Shown here piece after piece: positions 1-9,908 of a DNA stretch of 64,000 bases. The notes below the pieces were generated by a model, which made no database searches, was not told where the DNA came from, and worked only from the letters and a program-made list of their open reading frames with translations. A program made the position numbers and the translations under genes. Position 1 is the stretch's first letter; each line of letters opens with the position of its first letter. The DNA is from Burkholderiales bacterium (GTDB lineage: Bacteria; Pseudomonadota; Gammaproteobacteria; Burkholderiales; Burkholderiaceae_C), in contig JACPOK010000040.1 in assembly GCA_016191525.1 (NCBI GenBank), positions 186,001-250,000 of the forward strand. The letters are read 5' to 3'.

Positions 1-1
1 G

Positions 2-1210
2 CGCTGGATCGCCAAGAGCAAGACGCCGGAGATCTTCACCGCCGCCTCGCTGCTGCTGGTGGTGGCGATCGCCGCGCTGATGCAGCTGGTGGGCCTGTCG
101 ATGGCGCTGGGCGCCTTCCTGGCCGGCGTGCTGCTGGCGGAGAGCGAATACCGGCGCGAGCTGGAAACCGACATCGAGCCCTTCAAGGGCCTTTTGCTGG
201 GCCTGTTCTTCATCGCCGTGGGCATGAGCATCGACTTCGGCGTGATCCTGAAGTCGCCCGGCCTGATGGCCGCGCTGGTGGCCGTCTTCATGGCTATCAA
301 GGCGCTGGTGATCTGGTTCGTCGGCCGCCAGATGGGGCTGCCGCTGCAGGAGCGGCCGGTGTTCACGCTGCTGCTCGCGCAGGGTGGCGAGTTCGCCTTC
401 GTGGTGTTCCAGGCGGCCGTGGGCGCGCAGGTGCTGCCTGCCGCCACAGCCTCGCTGTTCATCGGCGCGGTGGCCATTTCCATGCTGCTCAGCCCGTTGG
501 TGCTGGTAGCCATCGACCGGCTGCTGCTACCGCGCTGGGCCAACTGCAATGTGCCGCAGCTGGAGGAGATCTCCGAGCCGCAAAACGCGCCGGTGATCAT
601 TGCCGGCTTCGGCCGCTACGGCCAGATCATCGGCCGCATGCTGACGGCCGAGGGCCTGCCCGCCACGGTGCTGGACCACGATGCCGACATGATCGAGGCG
701 GCCCGCTCCTTCGGCTACAAGGTGTTCTATGGCGACGCGACGCGGCTGGACCTGCTCCGCACCGCCGGCGCCGCAACCGCGAAGATCCTGGTGGTGGCGG
801 TGGACGACAAGGACCAGTCGCTGGCCATCGTCGACCTGGCGCGCGAGCATTTTCCGCAGCTGGAGATGGTGGTGCGGGCCCGCGACGTCACCCACTGGAA
901 CGAATTGCGCGACCGGGGCGTGACGCGCATCGAGCGCGAGCTGTTCGAGTCCAGCCTGCGCAGCGCGCGCACCGTGCTGGAACTGCTGGGTTACGCGCCG
1001 CACGAGGCGCGTAACCACGCGGTGCGTTTCCGCCGCCACAACATCGAGCTGTTCGAGCAGATGTACCCCCACCGCAAGGACCGCAGCAAGCTGATCGCCG
1101 TGGCCAAGCAGGGCCGCGCCCAGCTGGAAGCGCAGATGGCGCAGGAGCGCGCCGAGCGCGAGGAGCGCCGCCGGCAGGAGCAGGCCCGGGCGCCGGGCTG
1201 GGGCGACTAG
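2..1210 (+). CDS. Kef-type K+/H+ antiporter (CPA2 family), 5' truncated
   Basis: Inner-membrane monovalent cation:proton antiporter of the KefB/KefC type. The gene begins before the window; 402 codons are visible, in frame from base 2. The first ~165 residues are hydrophobic helices of the Na+/H+ exchanger domain, with the family-typical stretches [12 protein letters not shown] and [11 protein letters not shown] cytoplasmic RCK/TrkA-N domain follows, with a Rossmann nucleotide-binding loop ([16 protein letters not shown]) and an acidic GDATR turn. The C-terminus is a charged, Glu/Arg-rich tail ending at TAG 1208-1210. In the family, efflux is gated by nucleotide or glutathione binding to the RCK domain. 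KefB and KefC cannot be told apart from this fragment. Confidence 0.9.
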   Translation, partial: RWIAKSKTPEIFTAASLLLVVAIAALMQLVGLSMALGAFLAGVLLAESEYRRELETDIEPFKGLLLGLFFIAVGMSIDFGVILKSPGLMAALVAVFMAIKALVIWFVGRQMGLPLQERPVFTLLLAQGGEFAFVVFQAAVGAQVLPAATASLFIGAVAISMLLSPLVLVAIDRLLLPRWANCNVPQLEEISEPQNAPVIIAGFGRYGQIIGRMLTAEGLPATVLDHDADMIEAARSFGYKVFYGDATRLDLLRTAGAATAKILVVAVDDKDQSLAIVDLAREHFPQLEMVVRARDVTHWNELRDRGVTRIERELFESSLRSARTVLELLGYAPHEARNHAVRFRRHNIELFEQMYPHRKDRSKLIAVAKQGRAQLEAQMAQERAEREERRRQEQARAPGWGD

Positions 1211-1231
1211 CACCGCAAAATCCCTAACCTG

Positions 1232-1250
1232 CCTAGGCAAATTGCCTAGG
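1232..1250. promoter_or_regulatory. Perfect palindrome upstream of the hybrid kinase (operator candidate)
   Basis: CCTAGGCAAATTGCCTAGG has two perfect 9-base arms around one central A. It lies 21 bases after the antiporter stop and 55 bases before the ATG of the hybrid kinase. No T-run follows, so it does not look like an intrinsic terminator. A dyad with AT-rich centre and CCTAGG ends is what a dimeric HTH regulator would bind. The regulator is unknown. Confidence 0.5.
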
Positions 1251-1304
1251 GCCGGTGCCCCTGCGGATGATTTCATGGGACCTCACTCCGTCAGAGAGGC
1301 TGCC

Positions 1305-4300
1305 ATGGATCGCGCCCCCACAGAATTGACCGCAGCGCTCGCGCAAGCCGCGGGCCCGCTTGACTTTGCGCAGGACGAGCTGGTGCGCGTGCGGCGGGAG
1401 CTGGCCAGGCTGCGCTCTTCCCACGAGTTGCTGGTGTCCACGCTGGACGCGGCCAACGACGGCATCCTCACGCTGCAGTACTCGGACAATTCCATTTACT
1501 ACAACATCCGCTTCGTCGAGCTGTGGGGTATCCCGGAAGACAAGCTGAGCGGCATGGACAGCCCCGCCCTGGTCGCCCTGCAGGCCACCCGGGTGAAGGA
1601 CCCCGAGAGCCTGATCGCCCACATCGAGCAGCGGCGCCTGAACCCCGAGAACGAGGACTTCAGCGTCATCGAGATGCTGGACGGACGCGTGCTGGAGCGC
1701 CAGGTGCTGCCGCAGCGCGTGCATGGCAAGTGCGTGGGCAGCGTCATCACCTTCCGCGACGTCACCGACAAGGTGCGCTACGAGGAAAAGATGATGTTCA
1801 ACCACGTGGTGCTGGAGAACTCTCCGCCCATGTACTGGATCGACCGCGACGCCGGCACCCTGTGCTACGTCAACCCGGCCATGTGCAAGCACCTGGGTTA
1901 CGAGGACCATGAGCTGCTGGGCATGAAGATTTCAGGCTACGACGCCGACTTCAAGGACGACGGCCTGGCCTCGCTGGAGCGGGGCATCCGCGAAGCCAAC
2001 GGGCCGGTGAGCTTCGACAGCCGGCACCGCCGCAAGGACGGCACAGAGCGCAATGTGCGCCTGTGGGCCTTCAAGGCCGACACGGCGCAGAAAGGGATCT
2101 ACGTCATCACCGCGCGCGACATCACCGCGCAGAAGCTCGCCGAAAAGGAAAAGAAACGCCACGAGGCCACACTGAAGTCGCTGATCGATTCGATCTCGGA
2201 CCTGATCTTCTACAAGGACCGCGAAGGCCGCTACCTGGGCTGCAACACCGCCTATGCCGCCCTGGTCGGCCGGCCGGCCGCCGAAGTGCGCGGCCTGACC
2301 TGTGCCGACCTGTTTTCCGCGGGGAGCGCCGCCCCGATGCTGGCGCGCGACCGCGCATCGCTGGAGCAGCTGGTCGAGCAGTCGTCCGAAGACTGGATCA
2401 CCGCCCCGGACGGCGAGCGCGCCCTGTTCGAGACCGTCGTCTCGCCACTGTGGGACGAACACGGCGAAGCGCAGGGCCTGCTGGGCGTGAGCCGCAACAT
2501 CACCCAGCGCAAGAAGAACGAGGAAGAAGTGCGCCACGCCAAGGAGCTGGCCGAAGAGGCGACGCGGATGAAGTCGGACTTCCTGGCCAACATGAGCCAC
2601 GAAATCCGCACCCCCATGAACGCCATCATCGGGCTGTCGCACCTGGTCCTGAAAACCGACCTCTCGCCGCGCCAGCGCGACTACATCACCAAGGTGCAGA
2701 CCTCGGGCCAGCACCTGCTGGGCGTGATCAACGACATCCTGGATTTCTCCAAGGTGGAAGCCGGCAAGCTGGACCTGGAAGAGACCGACTTCGAGCTGGA
2801 AAAGCTGCTGGACAACACCGGCAGCCTGCTCAGCGAGAAAAGCCATGCCAAGGGGCTGGAGCTGGTTTTCGACATCGCACCGGACGTGCCGGCCTTCCTG
2901 CGCGGCGACTCGCTGCGCCTGGGGCAGATCCTCATCAACTACGCCAACAACGCCGTGAAGTTCACCGAGCGCGGCGAGATCGTCATTTCAGTGCGCGCGA
3001 GCGAACACACCGACAAGGACGTGCTGCTGCACTTCCGGGTGCGCGATACCGGCATCGGCCTCACGCCCGAACAGATGGGGCGGCTGTTCCAGAGCTTTTC
3101 GCAGGCCGACACCTCCACCACGCGAAAGTTCGGAGGCACCGGCCTGGGCCTGGCGATCTCCAGGCAACTGGCCCAGCTGATGGGGGGCGAGGTGGGTGTG
3201 GAAAGCGAATACGGCAAGGGCAGCACCTTCTGGTTCTCGGCCCGGCTTGGCATCGGGGCGGCCCATGCCCGCGAACTGATGCCCAACCCCGACCTGCGCG
3301 GGCGCCGCGCCCTGGTGGTGGACGACAACGAGCATGCGCGCGCCGTCATCGTGGACATGCTGGAGGGCATGACCTTCGTGACGGAGCAGGCTTCGAGCGG
3401 TGCTGCCGCGGTGAACGCGGTGCGCCGGGCCGCCCAGGCCGGCACGCCCCACGACATCGTCTACCTCGACTGGCGCATGCCGGGGATGGACGGCATGGAA
3501 ACGGCGCGCCAGATCAAGTCGCTCGGGCTGGCCTCGCCCCCGCTGTTCCTGATGGTCACCGCCTACGGCCGCGAAGAGATGCTGCGCGAAGCCGAGACCG
3601 TGGGCATCGCCAACGTGCTGGTCAAGCCGGTGAACCCTTCCATCCTGTTCGACACCACCATGGCGGCGCTGGGCGGGCGGCGCGGCGAGGCCCGCAGCGA
3701 AGAAGCCGGTCCCAGCGCCGCCAGCAAGGTGGCTGCCATCCGGGGCGCCCGCATCCTGCTGGTGGAAGACAACGACATCAACCAGCAGGTGGCGCGTGAG
3801 CTGCTGGAGGACGCCGGCCTCGTGGTGGAAGTGGCCGACAACGGGCAGGTCGCGCTGGACATGCTTGCCGGCGCCGATTACGACCTGGTGTTCATGGACA
3901 TGCAGATGCCGGTGATGGACGGCGTGACGGCCACCTGCGAGATCCGCAAGCTGCCCCGCCTGTCGAACATGCCGGTGGTGGCGATGACGGCCAACGCCAT
4001 GGCGCAGGACCGCAAGCGCTGCATGGACTGCGGCATGAACGACTTCCTGGTCAAGCCCATCGACCCGGAAGATATGTGGGCCATCCTGCTGCGCTGGATC
4101 AGGCCGGCGCGGCTGCCGGCCGCGCAAACCCCCGTGCAGCCCGCGCAGGCGTCCGTGGCCGCCGCGCCAGGCGACCTGCCGCAGGGCATCGCCGGCCTGG
4201 ACTGCGAACTGGGGCTGTCGCGCATGATGGGCAAGAAGAAGCTTTACCTCTCCATGCTGGGGCGCTTCGTGCAGGGCCAGCGCCACACGGCGCGCGACAT

Positions 4301-4532
4301 TGCCGCCGCCCTGGCGGCCGGGGACGTCGGCACGGCCGAGCGGCACGCCCACACCACCCGGGGCGTGGCGGGAAATATCGGCGCCACCGTGCTGCAGGGC
4401 GTGGCCGGCGACTTGGAGCAGGCCCTCAGGCAGGGCACCAGCGGGCCGCCGCTGGATGCCCTGCTGCGTGTGTTTGAGGGCACGCTCACGGCCCTGACCA
4501 GGTCGCTGGCCCAATCGCTTCCCGGCGGGTGA
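1305..4532 (+). CDS. Hybrid sensor histidine kinase with PAS, two REC and Hpt domains
   Basis: Predicted 1075-residue soluble or membrane-peripheral phosphorelay kinase with no clear transmembrane helix. Order: three PAS-like sensor modules (about 40-160, 160-285 and 290-410), HisKA with phospho-acceptor His432 in [15 protein letters not shown], HATPase_c with N-box NNAVKFT, DTGIGL and GTGLGLAIS, first REC (Asp722 in DWRMPGMDG), second REC (Asp865 in [10 protein letters not shown]), and a C-terminal Hpt domain with His1016 in [12 protein letters not shown]. All elements of a His-Asp-His-Asp relay are therefore present. ATG 1305 was chosen because AGAGAGG lies just upstream and because the longer frame from TTG 1242 would begin inside the palindrome. 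No dedicated response regulator is adjacent; the downstream gene is convergent. Confidence 0.93.
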   Translation: MDRAPTELTAALAQAAGPLDFAQDELVRVRRELARLRSSHELLVSTLDAANDGILTLQYSDNSIYYNIRFVELWGIPEDKLSGMDSPALVALQATRVKDPESLIAHIEQRRLNPENEDFSVIEMLDGRVLERQVLPQRVHGKCVGSVITFRDVTDKVRYEEKMMFNHVVLENSPPMYWIDRDAGTLCYVNPAMCKHLGYEDHELLGMKISGYDADFKDDGLASLERGIREANGPVSFDSRHRRKDGTERNVRLWAFKADTAQKGIYVITARDITAQKLAEKEKKRHEATLKSLIDSISDLIFYKDREGRYLGCNTAYAALVGRPAAEVRGLTCADLFSAGSAAPMLARDRASLEQLVEQSSEDWITAPDGERALFETVVSPLWDEHGEAQGLLGVSRNITQRKKNEEEVRHAKELAEEATRMKSDFLANMSHEIRTPMNAIIGLSHLVLKTDLSPRQRDYITKVQTSGQHLLGVINDILDFSKVEAGKLDLEETDFELEKLLDNTGSLLSEKSHAKGLELVFDIAPDVPAFLRGDSLRLGQILINYANNAVKFTERGEIVISVRASEHTDKDVLLHFRVRDTGIGLTPEQMGRLFQSFSQADTSTTRKFGGTGLGLAISRQLAQLMGGEVGVESEYGKGSTFWFSARLGIGAAHARELMPNPDLRGRRALVVDDNEHARAVIVDMLEGMTFVTEQASSGAAAVNAVRRAAQAGTPHDIVYLDWRMPGMDGMETARQIKSLGLASPPLFLMVTAYGREEMLREAETVGIANVLVKPVNPSILFDTTMAALGGRRGEARSEEAGPSAASKVAAIRGARILLVEDNDINQQVARELLEDAGLVVEVADNGQVALDMLAGADYDLVFMDMQMPVMDGVTATCEIRKLPRLSNMPVVAMTANAMAQDRKRCMDCGMNDFLVKPIDPEDMWAILLRWIRPARLPAAQTPVQPAQASVAAAPGDLPQGIAGLDCELGLSRMMGKKKLYLSMLGRFVQGQRHTARDIAAALAAGDVGTAERHAHTTRGVAGNIGATVLQGVAGDLEQALRQGTSGPPLDALLRVFEGTLTALTRSLAQSLPGG

Positions 4533-4572
4533 GCCGGCCACGGGGATATTGCCCGCGGGGCTGCGCCGCAGC

Positions 4573-5334
4573 CTAGCGGCTGAAGAACCCGTCCCACACC
4601 AGCTTGCAGCCGGTGAGGAACATGCCGGCGTACACCAGCCGGTAGAACAGCACAGGGTTGATGCGGTGCGCCACGCGCACCCCGACCAGCACGCCGATGG
4701 GCGCGAAAGGCAGCAGCGCGACCGAGGTCGACATGTTGCGCATGTCCAGCAGGCCCAGCCACGCATAGGGAATCCACTTGCTCAGATTGAGCACGAAGAA
4801 AAACACCGACATGGTGGCGGTGAAGACCAAGGGCGCTAGCCGCATCGGGATCACATACGAGTTGACCGGCGGGCCACCCGCGTGCGACACGAAACTGGTG
4901 AAACCCGCCGTCACCGTCAGCATGGCGCCCAGCCAGCGCGGCGGATGCGGGCTGTCCGGGCGCGGCGGGAACACGAGGCGCTGGGCCAGGAACACGAGCG
5001 TGAACACGCCGACGATGCCCGCCACCAGCCGGCTGTCCAGCAGGCTGAACGACAGCGTGCCCACCACCGTGCCCAGCAGGCCGAAGGGCAGCAGGAAGCG
5101 CACCAGCTTCCAGTCGAAATGCCGGCGGAAAGCGTGCAGCCCAAGAAGGTCCATCACCAGCAGCACCGGCATCAGGATGGCCGCGGCCTGCGGCACGGTG
5201 ACGGCCAGCGCCATCAGGGGCACGGCGAGCGAGCCGAAGCCGGAGCCGAAGCCGCTCTTGCTGATGCCCAGCAGCAGCACTGCAGGGATGGCCACGGCGT
5301 AGAAGAAGGGGTCGGTGATGAGCGGCAGCGTCAC
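4573..5334 (-). CDS. TauE/SafE family membrane permease
   Basis: A 253-residue polytopic inner-membrane protein with about eight hydrophobic helices, of the TauE/SafE (DUF81) family linked to export or uptake of sulfite, sulfoacetate and other small organic anions. Family-like features are GISKSGFGSGFGSLAVP near the N-terminus and TSFVSHAGGPPVNSYVIP in the middle. The frame has no ATG near its beginning. GTG 5334 is the likely start; it overlaps the TGA of the SnoaL-like gene upstream (GTGA), so translation should be coupled. The substrate cannot be told from sequence. Confidence 0.85.
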   Translation of the reverse strand: MTLPLITDPFFYAVAIPAVLLLGISKSGFGSGFGSLAVPLMALAVTVPQAAAILMPVLLVMDLLGLHAFRRHFDWKLVRFLLPFGLLGTVVGTLSFSLLDSRLVAGIVGVFTLVFLAQRLVFPPRPDSPHPPRWLGAMLTVTAGFTSFVSHAGGPPVNSYVIPMRLAPLVFTATMSVFFFVLNLSKWIPYAWLGLLDMRNMSTSVALLPFAPIGVLVGVRVAHRINPVLFYRLVYAGMFLTGCKLVWDGFFSR

Positions 5335-5939
5335 GGCGAAGGCGCGCCACCCAGCCAGCGCGCGCCGCGCCGGTACAGCTCTTCCACCTGCGGGCCCTTG
5401 AGCATCGGCATGTCCAGCTTGACCGTGTAGCCGATGCGCGTCTGGATGTAGGCCAGGTGCCGGTAGCCCTCGGGAAAGCCGGCCAGCGCCTGCGCGTCCA
5501 GGGCCAGCCGGGCGGCAGGGTCCACCGGGTCGATGCGGTCCTTCTCGTAGATCGGCTGGCGAAGCAGCAGCTTCCAGGCGCCTTCGTGCCGGGCCACGAA
5601 ATCGTAGAAGCGGCCGGTACACACCACGTCGCACAGCACTCCCTCCACCATGCCGCGCTGCGAGATCGTCATCTTGGTCTGGGCGATGGCGCGGTCGCCC
5701 GCCACCTCGATGGCCGAGCCGCCCAGGAAATGCAGGATGCTCACGCCGCGGGCCCAGCCCTCCTGCGTGACGCGGATGAACTCCGCGAACGGGCCCTGGA
5801 ACCAGGTGGCCATCATCACGCCGTCGGGGTGCCACACGGTGGCAAAGCGCTCCCAGTCGCCGGCGTCGCGCCACAGGGCCCAGCGCTCGATCATCCGGCG
5901 CACCAGCAGTTCGTCGTTCAGCGCTTCATTCATTGCCAT
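5331..5939 (-). CDS. SnoaL-like / NTF2-fold protein
   Basis: A 202-residue protein with an N-terminal SnoaL-like (nuclear transport factor 2 fold) domain. The opening (LLVRRMIERWALWRDAGDW) followed by WHPDGVMMATWFQGP is typical of this alpha+beta cone fold, found in small hydratases, isomerases, dehydratase-like enzymes and dioxygenase beta subunits. ATG 5939 is preceded by AGGAG at six bases; a second in-frame ATG lies two codons on. It overlaps the TauE-type permease by four bases, so the pair probably handles one compound. A Bug-type binding protein starts divergently about 90 bases away. The reaction is unknown. Confidence 0.75.
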   Translation of the reverse strand: MAMNEALNDELLVRRMIERWALWRDAGDWERFATVWHPDGVMMATWFQGPFAEFIRVTQEGWARGVSILHFLGGSAIEVAGDRAIAQTKMTISQRGMVEGVLCDVVCTGRFYDFVARHEGAWKLLLRQPIYEKDRIDPVDPAARLALDAQALAGFPEGYRHLAYIQTRIGYTVKLDMPMLKGPQVEELYRRGARWLGGAPSP

Positions 5940-6029
5940 TCCTTGCTCCTGCGGTTTTTCGTGCTGAGGGTTAGCTCTGTGCAGCGCCATTCGCGGTCGG
6001 GACCACAATCCGGTGTACTGGAGAGCCGC

Positions 6030-7013
6030 TTGAAAAATAGATTATTGCCTGCCGCCTTCATGGCCCTCACGGCCCTCGCCGCTGCCGGCGCGGCGCATGC
6101 GGCGGATACGTTTCCGCAGCCGGGCAAGGCCATCCATTTCATCGTGCCCTACCCGCCCGGCGGGCCCACCGACCTGATGGCCCGGATGCTGCAGCCCGAA
6201 CTGCAAAAGCGCCTGGGCGTGCCGGTGCTGATCGAGAACAAGGCGGGCGCCGGTGGCAACGTGGGCACCGACATGGTGGCCCGGTCAGCGCCGGACGGCC
6301 ACACCCTGCTGCTTGCGGCGAGCGGCCCGATGTCGGTGAACAGCAGCCTGTACAAGTCGCTGCCCTTCAACCCGATCAAGGACCTCGCGCCGGTGATCCA
6401 GATCTCGGCCTTTCCGCTGGTGCTGGAAGTGCATCCCTCGGTGGAAGCGAAGACGCTGAAGGAGCTGGTGGCCGCGGCGAAGGCCAAGCCCGATGCCTAC
6501 AACTTCGCCTCGGCCGGCAGCGGCACGCCGCAGCACCTGGCGGGCGAACTGTTCAACCGCCGCGCCGGCGTGAAGATGCAGCACATCGCCTACAAGGGCG
6601 CCGGCCCTGCGCTCAATGACCTGCTGGGCGGCCAGGTGCCGGTGATGTTCGACGTGATCGCCAGCTCGCTGCCGCACATTGCGGCCGGCAAGCTGCGGCC
6701 CCTCGCCGTCACCACGGCGCAGCGCAGCCCGGCGCTGCCCAATGTGCCCACGCTGGCCGAACTGGGCATGACCGATTTCGATTTCTCGGCCTGGCACGGC
6801 ATCGCGGTGGCAGGCGCGACGCCGCGGCCCATCGTCTTGAAGCTGAACCAGGCGATGAACGCGATCTTCGCCGACCCCGCCATCAAAAAACGCTGGGAGG
6901 CGATCGGCTCCCCCATCGTGGGCGGCACGCCCGAGCAGTTCGGCGCGCTGGTGCTGACCGAGACCGTGCGGCTGGGCCGCGTGGTCAAGGAATCGGGCGC
7001 GGTGGCGGACTGA
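6030..7013 (+). CDS. Bug-family tripartite tricarboxylate transporter substrate-binding protein
   Basis: A periplasmic solute-binding protein of the Bug (TctC) family, 327 residues. It opens with a Sec signal peptide (KNRLLPAAFMALTALAAAG, cleavage after AHA), then the family hallmark IHFIVPYPPGGPTDLMAR and later GAGGNVGTDMVA and AYKGAGPALNDLLGGQVPVMFD. The start is taken as TTG 6030 with GGAGAG four bases before it, because no ATG precedes the signal peptide in frame with a usable ribosome site. No tctA/tctB membrane genes are nearby; Burkholderiales genomes carry many such orphans. The ligand is probably a carboxylate or aromatic acid. Confidence 0.88.
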   Translation: MKNRLLPAAFMALTALAAAGAAHAADTFPQPGKAIHFIVPYPPGGPTDLMARMLQPELQKRLGVPVLIENKAGAGGNVGTDMVARSAPDGHTLLLAASGPMSVNSSLYKSLPFNPIKDLAPVIQISAFPLVLEVHPSVEAKTLKELVAAAKAKPDAYNFASAGSGTPQHLAGELFNRRAGVKMQHIAYKGAGPALNDLLGGQVPVMFDVIASSLPHIAAGKLRPLAVTTAQRSPALPNVPTLAELGMTDFDFSAWHGIAVAGATPRPIVLKLNQAMNAIFADPAIKKRWEAIGSPIVGGTPEQFGALVLTETVRLGRVVKESGAVAD

Positions 7014-7023
7014 GCCCGCGGCC

Positions 7024-8406
7024 TCAGTCGTCCAGCTGCCGCACCTTCACGCTCTTGCCCTTGATGCGGCCGGCGTTCAGCCGGCTCGCGGCCTCATGCG
7101 CTATGGCGCGCTCCACCGCCACATACGTTGAGAACTCGTTGACGTCGATCTTGCCGATCTGTTCGCGCTTGTAGCCCAGGTCGGCCGTCAAGGCGCCCAG
7201 CACGTCGCCGGGGCGGATTTTTTCCTTGCGGCCGCCCTGGATGTGCAGCGTGACCATGGGTGGCGCCAGCGGCCCCTTGCCGGCGGGGGTGAGCTCCTCC
7301 AGCTTGTGCCATTCCGACTCGCGGCCCTGCAGCACCTCGATGCGGCCCACGTAGCCCATCTCGTCCATGCTCACCAGGTTCAGCGCCAGGCCTTCTTCTC
7401 CCGCGCGGCCGGTGCGGCCGATGCGATGGATGTGCACTTCGGCATCGGGCGTCACGTCCACGTTGACGACCGCGGCCAGGCTGGCGATGTCCAGCCCGCG
7501 CGCCGCCACATCGGTGGCCACCAGCACCGAGCAGCTCTTGTTGGCGAAGCGAACCAGCACCTGGTCGCGCTCGCGCTGCTCGAGTTCGCCGTAGAGGGCC
7601 AGGGCGCTCACGCCTTCGGCCTTGAGCGCTTCGGCCAGCTCGCGGCAGCGTGCCTTGGTGTTGCAGAAGGCCAGCGTGCTGGCGGGCCGGAAGTGGTTGA
7701 GCAGCAGGCTCACGGCTTTCAGCCGCTCGCTGTTCTTCACCTCGTACCAGCGCTGCGCGATCTGGCCGCCCGCATGCTGGGCTTCCACCTTGATGGTGAC
7801 CGGCTCGCGCATGAACTGCGCCGCGAGTTTCGCGATGCCTTCCGGGTAGGTGGCCGAAAACAGCAGCGTCTGGCGCGTCTTGGGGCACTGCTTCGCCACG
7901 GTGACGATGTCTTCGAAGAAGCCCATGTCCAGCATGCGGTCGGCCTCGTCCAGCACCAGGGTGTTCATGGCGTCCAGCTTCAGGCTTTCGCGCTCCAGGT
8001 GGTCCATCACCCGGCCGGGCGTGCCCACCACGATGTGCGCGCCATGCTCCAGCGTGGCCAGCTGGCCGCGCAGCGGCACGCCGCCGCAGAGCGTGACCAC
8101 CTTGATGTTGTCCTCGGCGCGGGCCAGCCGCCGGATCTCGGTGGTCACCTGGTCGGCCAGCTCGCGCGTGGGGCACAGCACCAGCGACTGCACGGCGAAG
8201 CGCCGCGCGTTCAGGTTGGCCAGCAGCGTGAGCGCAAAGGCCGCGGTCTTGCCGCTGCCGGTCTTGGCCTGGGCAATGATGTCCTTGCCCAGCAGCGCGG
8301 GCGGCAGGCTGGCCGCCTGGATGGGAGTCATGGCGAGGTAGCCCAGGCGCTCCAGGTTGGCGAGCGTGGCGGGGTTCAGGGGAAGGCGGGAGAAGCTGTC
8401 GGTCAT
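7024..8406 (-). CDS. dbpA: ATP-dependent RNA helicase DbpA
   Basis: A DEAD-box helicase of 460 residues that acts in 50S subunit assembly by binding hairpin 92 of 23S rRNA. Visible motifs in order: Q-motif region (GYLAMTPIQ), Walker A AKTGSGKT, DEAD, SAT, and HRIGRTGR. The last ~75 residues match the DbpA RNA-binding domain (GRKEKIRPGDVLGALTADLG, then GRIKGKSVKVRQLDD at the terminus), which separates DbpA from RhlE/RhlB-type helicases. ATG 8406 begins MTDSFSRLPL, as usual for DbpA. It is convergent with the upstream Bug gene (10 bases apart) and divergent from the TPM-domain gene. Confidence 0.95.
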   Translation of the reverse strand: MTDSFSRLPLNPATLANLERLGYLAMTPIQAASLPPALLGKDIIAQAKTGSGKTAAFALTLLANLNARRFAVQSLVLCPTRELADQVTTEIRRLARAEDNIKVVTLCGGVPLRGQLATLEHGAHIVVGTPGRVMDHLERESLKLDAMNTLVLDEADRMLDMGFFEDIVTVAKQCPKTRQTLLFSATYPEGIAKLAAQFMREPVTIKVEAQHAGGQIAQRWYEVKNSERLKAVSLLLNHFRPASTLAFCNTKARCRELAEALKAEGVSALALYGELEQRERDQVLVRFANKSCSVLVATDVAARGLDIASLAAVVNVDVTPDAEVHIHRIGRTGRAGEEGLALNLVSMDEMGYVGRIEVLQGRESEWHKLEELTPAGKGPLAPPMVTLHIQGGRKEKIRPGDVLGALTADLGYKREQIGKIDVNEFSTYVAVERAIAHEAASRLNAGRIKGKSVKVRQLDD

Positions 8407-8442
8407 GCCCCTATGATTCCACACCCACCCCGGAAGGTCCCC

Positions 8443-9816
8443 TTGAGAGCGCTGTTCACCACATGGCTTGCGGTCCTTTGCCTGCTGGCGCCGGCCCTGG
8501 CGCAGGCGCAGCAGGCCCCGGTGCCCCGGCAGACGGCCCTGCTGGTCGATGCCGCGGGCGCGCTGGAACAGGGTGCCGCCGCCGCGCTGCAGCAGCGCCT
8601 GCAGGCCATCCAGGCTTCCGGCCGCGCGCAGGTGGCCGTCCTCGTGACGCCTTCCACGCAGGGCGAGCCGCTGGCCGCATATTCACTGCGCGTCGCGCAA
8701 AGCTGGAAGCTGGGCCATGCCGGGCACGACGACGGCCTGCTGGTCGTCGTGGTCCCCGCTGACGGGGCCGCCCGAATTGAAGTGGGCTACGGCCTGGAGG
8801 GCGCGATTCCCGACCTGCGCGCATCGCAATGGGTCGCGGGCCTGCTGCCCACGCTGAAGAACCAGCAGCTGGCGGCGGGGCTGGGCCGGCTGCTGGACCA
8901 GGTGGAGGCTGCGCTGCCCGCCCAGGCTGCAGCGCCAACCGCGCTCAACATCCTAGACCAGCACCCGGAGTGGAAGCTGCCTTTCGTGCTGGCGATCTTC
9001 TCGCCCTTCGCCCTGTTCCCGCTGTTCCTGGGCCGGGGGCCCGGGCTGGTGAGCGCGCCGCTGTTCGCGGGCTTTTTGGGCGGGGCCGCGTGGATGCTAT
9101 GGAATTCCGTGCACGCGGCGGTGGCTGTGGCTTGCGTTGCCTTCGTACTGCCGCTGCTGTGGGGCCTGAACCATTCCCGCAGCGAAGGCCTGCCGCGCTG
9201 GCTGGGCGTTGCCAAGGGCATCGGCAATGCGGCCGCGGTGCTGATCTTCTTTGCCGTGGTCACCGTCTTCGTGGGTGCGGGCTTGTCGGGCAACGTCGAG
9301 GAGGTGTGGGCGGCGCCGCTGTTCGCCGGCATGCTGGCCATTGGCCTGGCGGTATTCCTGTTTCCCGGCAAGCCGGCCGACGTGCTGATGGTGGTGCTGC
9401 GCAGCTTCGGGCACTTCGTGTTCGTTCTGCTCATCGCCTACCTGGGGTTGCAGGGCTTCGTGCCGCACCCGGCCAAACTGGCGTTTTCAGTGGCGGGCGC
9501 CTTCACCGCATGCGTGGCGATGGCGCTGTACCTGGACAGCCGCGAGAGCACGCGCGCGGCGGGGGGCGAGCCCGGCACGCGCTGGTCGCTCTGGCTGGTG
9601 GCACTGGCGCTGCTGGTGGCCCTGCCTTTCGGGCTGATGCTGATGGTGCATGCGGTGCTGGGCGAGGACTTCCACACGCGCCTGGCGCAGGCGGCGGCCG
9701 GTGGCGGCTCACTGGCCGGCGTGCTGTGGTGGGCCGCCCGCCGCGGACTGTTCGCCGCGCTCGTCATCGGGTTGGGCGGGCGCTTTGGCGGCGGCGGCGC
9801 CGAAGGCCGCGGCTAG
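8443..9816 (+). CDS. TPM-domain membrane protein
   Basis: A 457-residue protein with an N-terminal signal peptide (LFTTWLAVLCLLAPALAQAQ), an extracytoplasmic TPM domain (about 25-155; VAVLVTPSTQGEPLAAYSLR, then DDGLLVVVVPADGAARIEVG), and then about nine transmembrane segments. It ends in a Gly-rich tail (GRFGGGGAEGRG) like that of YgcG-type TPM proteins. The start is placed at TTG 8443, with GGAAGG five bases upstream; ATG 8413 in the same frame would add ten residues before the signal peptide. TPM domains occur in phosphatase-like and photosystem-repair proteins; the role here is unknown. The long C-terminal membrane half is much larger than in the usual family members. Confidence 0.7.
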   Translation: MRALFTTWLAVLCLLAPALAQAQQAPVPRQTALLVDAAGALEQGAAAALQQRLQAIQASGRAQVAVLVTPSTQGEPLAAYSLRVAQSWKLGHAGHDDGLLVVVVPADGAARIEVGYGLEGAIPDLRASQWVAGLLPTLKNQQLAAGLGRLLDQVEAALPAQAAAPTALNILDQHPEWKLPFVLAIFSPFALFPLFLGRGPGLVSAPLFAGFLGGAAWMLWNSVHAAVAVACVAFVLPLLWGLNHSRSEGLPRWLGVAKGIGNAAAVLIFFAVVTVFVGAGLSGNVEEVWAAPLFAGMLAIGLAVFLFPGKPADVLMVVLRSFGHFVFVLLIAYLGLQGFVPHPAKLAFSVAGAFTACVAMALYLDSRESTRAAGGEPGTRWSLWLVALALLVALPFGLMLMVHAVLGEDFHTRLAQAAAGGGSLAGVLWWAARRGLFAALVIGLGGRFGGGGAEGRG

Positions 9817-9908
9817 CGACGTTGCTGCAGCAGCGCCCGGAGCGCCACGCTCGGGTTGGGGTACTGGTTGCGCGTCGCGCTGGCCGGACCAGGTGAAGCT
9901 CTTCACGG

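Noticed and set aside
1242..1304. A longer N-terminus for the hybrid kinase from TTG 1242.
   Set aside because: It would begin in the middle of a perfect palindrome and adds 21 residues with no domain. ATG 1305 has a plausible ribosome site.
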